Of a stretch of DNA of 64,000 bases, positions 60,091 to 64,000 are shown piece by piece. The notes beneath the pieces are model-generated. The model was not told the DNA's origin, ran no database searches, and saw only the letters and a program-made list of their open reading frames with translations. The stretch spans positions 2,325,501 to 2,389,500 of the forward strand of contig NZ_CP046176.1 of assembly GCF_013009555.1 (NCBI RefSeq). The letters run 5' to 3'. The number at the start of each line of letters is the position of its first letter. The first letter of the stretch is position 1. The translations under genes and the position numbers were made by a program. Source of the stretch: Phocaeicola dorei. Lineage in GTDB: Bacteria > Bacteroidota > Bacteroidia > Bacteroidales > Bacteroidaceae.

Positions 60091-61500
60091 TTAAATATAG
60101 CCTTTGTTCTGCTTGATGCTTGAATCGGTATCAATCTGTGACAGAGGTACGGGCTGTACTAGGTTATTCTCGTTCAAACTTACGCCATTATAGCCGGTAG
60201 TGTTGGCAAAATGGGCTTTCATCACTTCGATGGCTTTTCCTGTACGAATCAGGTCAAACCAACGATGACCTTCGCATACTAACTCTTTACGACGTTCAAG
60301 GGCAATCTCGTCTAATAAAGCGTTGCTGTCTGAGATTTCCACTTCGTCAATGCCAGCTCTAGATTTCACATCGTTCAGGCAGGTGAGTGCGGCCTCAATA
60401 TCACCTGTTTGTGCATAGCATTCTGCAAGCATCAGCAGAACATCAGCATATCTCAGTACTACTACATTGCTGCCGCTATCTTTTACTACATTCGAGGTCT
60501 GCTTCAACTTATTAGTTGCCACATGTACTTCGGTCAAGCGGAAATAAGCTGTTTTTCGCTTATCATTGTCTGCAAACAGATTGTACACTTCCCGAGTGGG
60601 CAAGTTATGACCTTTAGCACCGCTCACGGAACCTGAAGGACTGAACATCATAAAAGCATTGCTTCCTTCTGAGTTTCCATTGAGCCCAGACTGATACTGC
60701 ACATCAAAGATAATCTCGCGGTTACCTTCATTTTCTGTATCGAAGATGTCGTTAGGATCATCTAACAGTGCGTATTGACCGCTGTTCACCACTTTGAGAA
60801 GCTCTATTTTGGCTTCGGAATAGTTTCCCATCGTAAGATAGACTTTACCAAGAAGTCCTTCGGCCGCTCCTTTGGTAGCATGGCCTTGTAGGCTCGCTGT
60901 AAGGGGAAGCATCTCTGTAGCCTCTTTCAAATCGGAAATAATCTGCTGATAAACCTCACTTTTATTTGTGCGTCCTTGACCAAAATAGTCGTTAACATTT
61001 TCCGTTTCTTTAGTCACCAAGGGAACATCGCCAAAGATACGGACCAAATTGAAATACATCAAAGCTCTGAGGAATTTGATCTCTCCTTTAACTACACTTC
61101 GGTTATTTTCAGTCATATCAACTCCATCCACTCGGTTAAGGATGATATTACATTGCTGAATGCCTATATAGTTATGTTTCCAGGAATCAGCGATAATCGT
61201 GTTGGATGAAGTCATATTGAATTCATCAAGCTGACCATAGTTACCTCCATCATTAGCCGGAACCTCGTCCCAAGTATTGTCTGAGGGAAGTTCGCCAAGT
61301 ACATGGTTGGCAATTCCATATTGACCGCTATACTGAAGACAGGCATAGGCTGCATTGACACCTTTGTTGATTTGCTCTTCGTTTTTATAATAATTGTTGA
61401 GTACATTGTTGGTTTCAGGGCTCAGATCCAGCAGACTTTCTGAGCAACTGGCAGTCAGTGCGCAAAGGGCAGCTGAGAGAAATATATATTTATAGTTCAT
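60091..61500 (-). CDS. SusD/RagB-family surface glycan-binding lipoprotein
   Basis: The protein has 469 residues with a lipobox near ALTASCSE and TPR-like helices. The LRYADVLLMLAECYAQTGD motif and the ELVCEGHRWFDLIRTGK ending are diagnostic of SusD/RagB. It caps the SusC transporter at the outer membrane. It lies between SusC (13 bases upstream) and GDPD. Confidence 0.93.
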   Translation of the reverse strand: MNYKYIFLSAALCALTASCSESLLDLSPETNNVLNNYYKNEEQINKGVNAAYACLQYSGQYGIANHVLGELPSDNTWDEVPANDGGNYGQLDEFNMTSSNTIIADSWKHNYIGIQQCNIILNRVDGVDMTENNRSVVKGEIKFLRALMYFNLVRIFGDVPLVTKETENVNDYFGQGRTNKSEVYQQIISDLKEATEMLPLTASLQGHATKGAAEGLLGKVYLTMGNYSEAKIELLKVVNSGQYALLDDPNDIFDTENEGNREIIFDVQYQSGLNGNSEGSNAFMMFSPSGSVSGAKGHNLPTREVYNLFADNDKRKTAYFRLTEVHVATNKLKQTSNVVKDSGSNVVVLRYADVLLMLAECYAQTGDIEAALTCLNDVKSRAGIDEVEISDSNALLDEIALERRKELVCEGHRWFDLIRTGKAIEVMKAHFANTTGYNGVSLNENNLVQPVPLSQIDTDSSIKQNKGYI

Positions 61501-61513
61501 TGTTGTCTATGAA

Positions 61514-64000
61514 TTAAAAGTTGATATTAACACCTACAGAGATGGTTCTAGGAACAGGATATACATATTTTTCGTTGCCTTGTTCCAATATATTGGAACC
61601 TTCAGCATCAATGTTGAATCCTTTATAACCGGTCAACATGAATAAGTTATTGCCTAACACATATACTTGAGCCTTATTGATACCTACTTTACCAAGCAGA
61701 GCGGAAGGCAGGTTATATGCCAACTTCAAGTTTCGAAGCAATGCATAAGACGCATCCTTGAAATAGATGTTTGAAGCAGCAGTAGCTTTACGGGCATTAG
61801 AGTAGTTACCCATGTTGGGAGTAGCCATTGTACCCTCTGGATTGTTCACAGGATGATAACGGTTGTCAAAGTAGTCTTGAGTTACCATCATGAAGCCTTC
61901 ACCACATTCAAGTGACTGGAGTGTTCCGCTGTTCTTTTTTTTGCCAAGTTCACTGTAAATATCAAAGGTGAGTTCGAAGTCCTTGTAGCGAAAAGTGTTG
62001 TTGAATCCAATCACGGCTTTAGCGGCAGGCGATCCAAAACTCTTCTTATCGTCAGCGTTAATCTCATTGTCACCGTTCAGGTCAGCTATGATGTAGTCTC
62101 CGATCTGAGTGCCGGCCATATAGGGGTATTTTTGGAAATCGGCATCCGACTTATAGACACCGATTACTTCATAGCCATACAATTCACCGATAGAATTACC
62201 GATTTTAGTGATATTGTTTCCTGAGATGATCTGAGTTTGTCCAGGTGCCAGTGCCAGCACTTTATCTTTGTTGACTGATAAACTGAGGTTTGAGTTCCAA
62301 TCTACGGCACCCAGGCGGATATCTTTAGCTGTTGCAAGCCTTACTTCGAATCCTGTGTTACGTACTTCACCAATATTCTGCAAGGATGTTGTGTAACCAC
62401 TCTGTTGAGGAACGGGCACATTCAGCAGAAGATCTTGTGTGTTGGCAATATAAAAATCAGCACTCAGGTCGAGATACTTCATCAATGTAACATCGAAACC
62501 AATATTCCAAGTGGAAGTCATTTCCCAAGAAAGATCCGGATTAGGTGAGTCACCAATGATTGAGCCGGATGCGATAGAACCATCTGTTACATAGTCTGCG
62601 CTTCCCATTAGAGCCAAGGCACCGTAGTTGGGAATTTGGTTATTACCCGATTTACCCCAGCTCAAACGCATTTTTGCATATTCCACTGTTTGATTGTTGC
62701 TCAAAAAGTCTTCACCTGAGATAAGCCATGCTGCAGATACTGCAGGGAAAAATCCCCATTTGCTGTTTGCACCGAATCGTGATGAACCATCCCATCGAAC
62801 AGAGGTGTTCAACATATACTTATTGCGGAAGTTGTAGTTGATACGCCCAAAGTAGGATGTCATGGCCCAATTGTATTGTGAGGGAGTCACTTTAAAACTG
62901 CTACCACCGGCAATGTTCTCGATAGAGTCATCAGTAAAGCCTGAAGCCACTACTTTCAAACCTTCATATTCTTCTTTTTGATAAGATTGTCCTAACAGTA
63001 CCTGAAAGTTATGAGCATTGTTGAGAAAGGATTGGTTGTACGACAGAGTATTCTCGATGATGTAGTTGAGAGATTCTGTAGTATTCCTCGATGCTTCAGT
63101 GGGTTTGGGAGCAGGTACGCGATAAGCACCGATGGAAGAAGGGTTAAAGTAGTTGTAATGAGCAGACTCATAGTCGGTACCCAGATTGATTTTATATTTC
63201 AACTGGTCCAGCAGTTTAACCTCTGTGTAGAAGTTACCAAATAGGCGAGCGCGCTTTTGATTATTGGTAATCATGGTAGCCCAGGCCAGCGGGTTTTCGC
63301 AGAGTGCACCATCTGCTTCTTTGTTGGCGTTAATCTGAGTTGAAATAGCGTAGCTGCCATCTTCATTGTAGGGAGAGAAGAAAGGATAGCTGATAGATGC
63401 CAAACCAATCAATGAACCGCCCCAAGTGCCACTTGAACTGAATGAATTCGTGCGAGTGTATGAAGGAGACATTGACAGGCCCATTGTTATATAATTGGAG
63501 GGATTGAAGCGCAGATTGACATTGGCTGAGAATTTGTCCATATCCGAACCAAGAAGAATACCCTCTTGTTTAAGGTAGCCACCAGAGAATGAATATGATG
63601 CTTTCTCCGAACCTCCAGCTACAGCAATATTATAGTCTTGAATCGGGGCTGTGCGGAATATCTCATCGTACCAATCAGTATTGGTAAGGCCTTGCTCACC
63701 ATTCAGATAGGGAACGATATAGTCAGGAATCAGCTCACGCTTGGAGGCACCCTTTTGCTTTCTAACAGTGTTATTATCGCTTTCGCTTCTATTTTGGGGG
63801 TCCTTGTTTACATAACCGGTATTTCTTGCTTCTTTTAAGAACTGGGCGTAGTCGTAGGCATCTACCAACTTCACTCTGTCTGAGCGAGTTTGAACACCAT
63901 AGCTGGCAGAAACAGTTACTGACGGTTTGCCGTTTCTGCCTGATTTTGTTGTTATCATGATGATACCGTTAGCACCTCTTGAACCATAGATGGCGGTTGA
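61514..64000 (-). CDS. SusC/RagA-family TonB-dependent outer-membrane transporter (5' partial)
   Basis: The frame is open to the window edge, so the N-terminus lies outside. The visible 828 residues begin STAIYGSRGANGIIMITTKS, the conserved plug segment, and continue through the beta-barrel to VPRTISVGVNINF, the typical barrel end. It imports the operon's substrate with TonB energy. It is the first visible gene of the SusC-SusD-GDPD operon. Confidence 0.93.
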   Translation of the reverse strand, partial: STAIYGSRGANGIIMITTKSGRNGKPSVTVSASYGVQTRSDRVKLVDAYDYAQFLKEARNTGYVNKDPQNRSESDNNTVRKQKGASKRELIPDYIVPYLNGEQGLTNTDWYDEIFRTAPIQDYNIAVAGGSEKASYSFSGGYLKQEGILLGSDMDKFSANVNLRFNPSNYITMGLSMSPSYTRTNSFSSSGTWGGSLIGLASISYPFFSPYNEDGSYAISTQINANKEADGALCENPLAWATMITNNQKRARLFGNFYTEVKLLDQLKYKINLGTDYESAHYNYFNPSSIGAYRVPAPKPTEASRNTTESLNYIIENTLSYNQSFLNNAHNFQVLLGQSYQKEEYEGLKVVASGFTDDSIENIAGGSSFKVTPSQYNWAMTSYFGRINYNFRNKYMLNTSVRWDGSSRFGANSKWGFFPAVSAAWLISGEDFLSNNQTVEYAKMRLSWGKSGNNQIPNYGALALMGSADYVTDGSIASGSIIGDSPNPDLSWEMTSTWNIGFDVTLMKYLDLSADFYIANTQDLLLNVPVPQQSGYTTSLQNIGEVRNTGFEVRLATAKDIRLGAVDWNSNLSLSVNKDKVLALAPGQTQIISGNNITKIGNSIGELYGYEVIGVYKSDADFQKYPYMAGTQIGDYIIADLNGDNEINADDKKSFGSPAAKAVIGFNNTFRYKDFELTFDIYSELGKKKNSGTLQSLECGEGFMMVTQDYFDNRYHPVNNPEGTMATPNMGNYSNARKATAASNIYFKDASYALLRNLKLAYNLPSALLGKVGINKAQVYVLGNNLFMLTGYKGFNIDAEGSNILEQGNEKYVYPVPRTISVGVNINF

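Overview
The window looks like a Bacteroides (Bacteroidales) chromosome carrying a large composite integrative conjugative element (ICE). The evidence is SusC/SusD-type genes, carbohydrate-active enzyme operons, a CTnDOT-type mob/tra set, promoters with the Bacteroides -7 form TAnnTTTG, and the near absence of strong Shine-Dalgarno sites. I recognise no tRNA, rRNA or CRISPR array. All calls come from reading the sequence; no database was searched.

Layout. (1) 1-9260, plus strand: a polysaccharide-degradation operon with an alpha/beta hydrolase-SGNH protein (cut by the window edge), a CE12-like/CE4-like double esterase, GH28, GH115 and GH20. No SusCD pair is in view for it. (2) 9357-18503, minus strand: the start of the ICE backbone, with a PRTRC cassette (E, C, a possible F, B, ThiF-like E1), small ORFs, topoisomerase III and two DUF4099/DUF3945-type proteins. 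(3) 19251-22643: an AAA ATPase and five small accessory genes. (4) 22865-29124, minus strand: the mobilisation operon mobA-mobB-mobC. mobC is interrupted by a complete group II intron with its own reverse transcriptase, and removing the intron restores an exact 676-codon frame. (5) 29771-32185, plus strand: traA-traD. (6) 32422-40217: a low-GC island inserted in a small conserved gene. It carries a type II-short CBASS anti-phage operon (HNH-SAVED effector, CD-NTase, E2-like protein) that continues into a lipoprotein gene and small ORFs. Divergent to it is a coupled trio: sigma-factor-like protein, 114-residue protein, ImmA/IrrE metallopeptidase. Tyrosine recombinase genes lie at the right edge. 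(7) 40538-50599: accessory genes, then the main transfer operon traE, an MT-A70 methyltransferase, traF, traG, a gene of unknown function, traI, J, K, L and a truncated traM. (8) 50600-53106: an IS21-family element that cuts traM; the remaining tra genes are missing. (9) 53107-58078: part of a second mobilisable element (BtgA/BfmA-like protein, relaxase, coupling protein, integrase remnant). (10) 58370-64000, minus strand: chromosomal SusC, SusD and a tandem-domain glycerophosphodiester phosphodiesterase.

How it works together. The mob genes would nick oriT and deliver the ICE to the coupling protein, the tra operon would build the channel, and TopB/PRTRC/ParA-like proteins would maintain the element. 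The IS21-linked truncation suggests that self-transfer is impaired. CBASS would make infected cells die or stop growing after a nucleotide second messenger activates the HNH-SAVED nuclease.

The strongest unexplained signals are the CBASS operon's extra lipoprotein/small-ORF tail with its divergent sigma/protease trio; a family of nested-palindrome intergenic elements, about 130-165 bp long, whose arms vary together between copies and which sit just upstream of minus-strand genes; and a 14-base motif found at similar distances upstream of three ICE operons.
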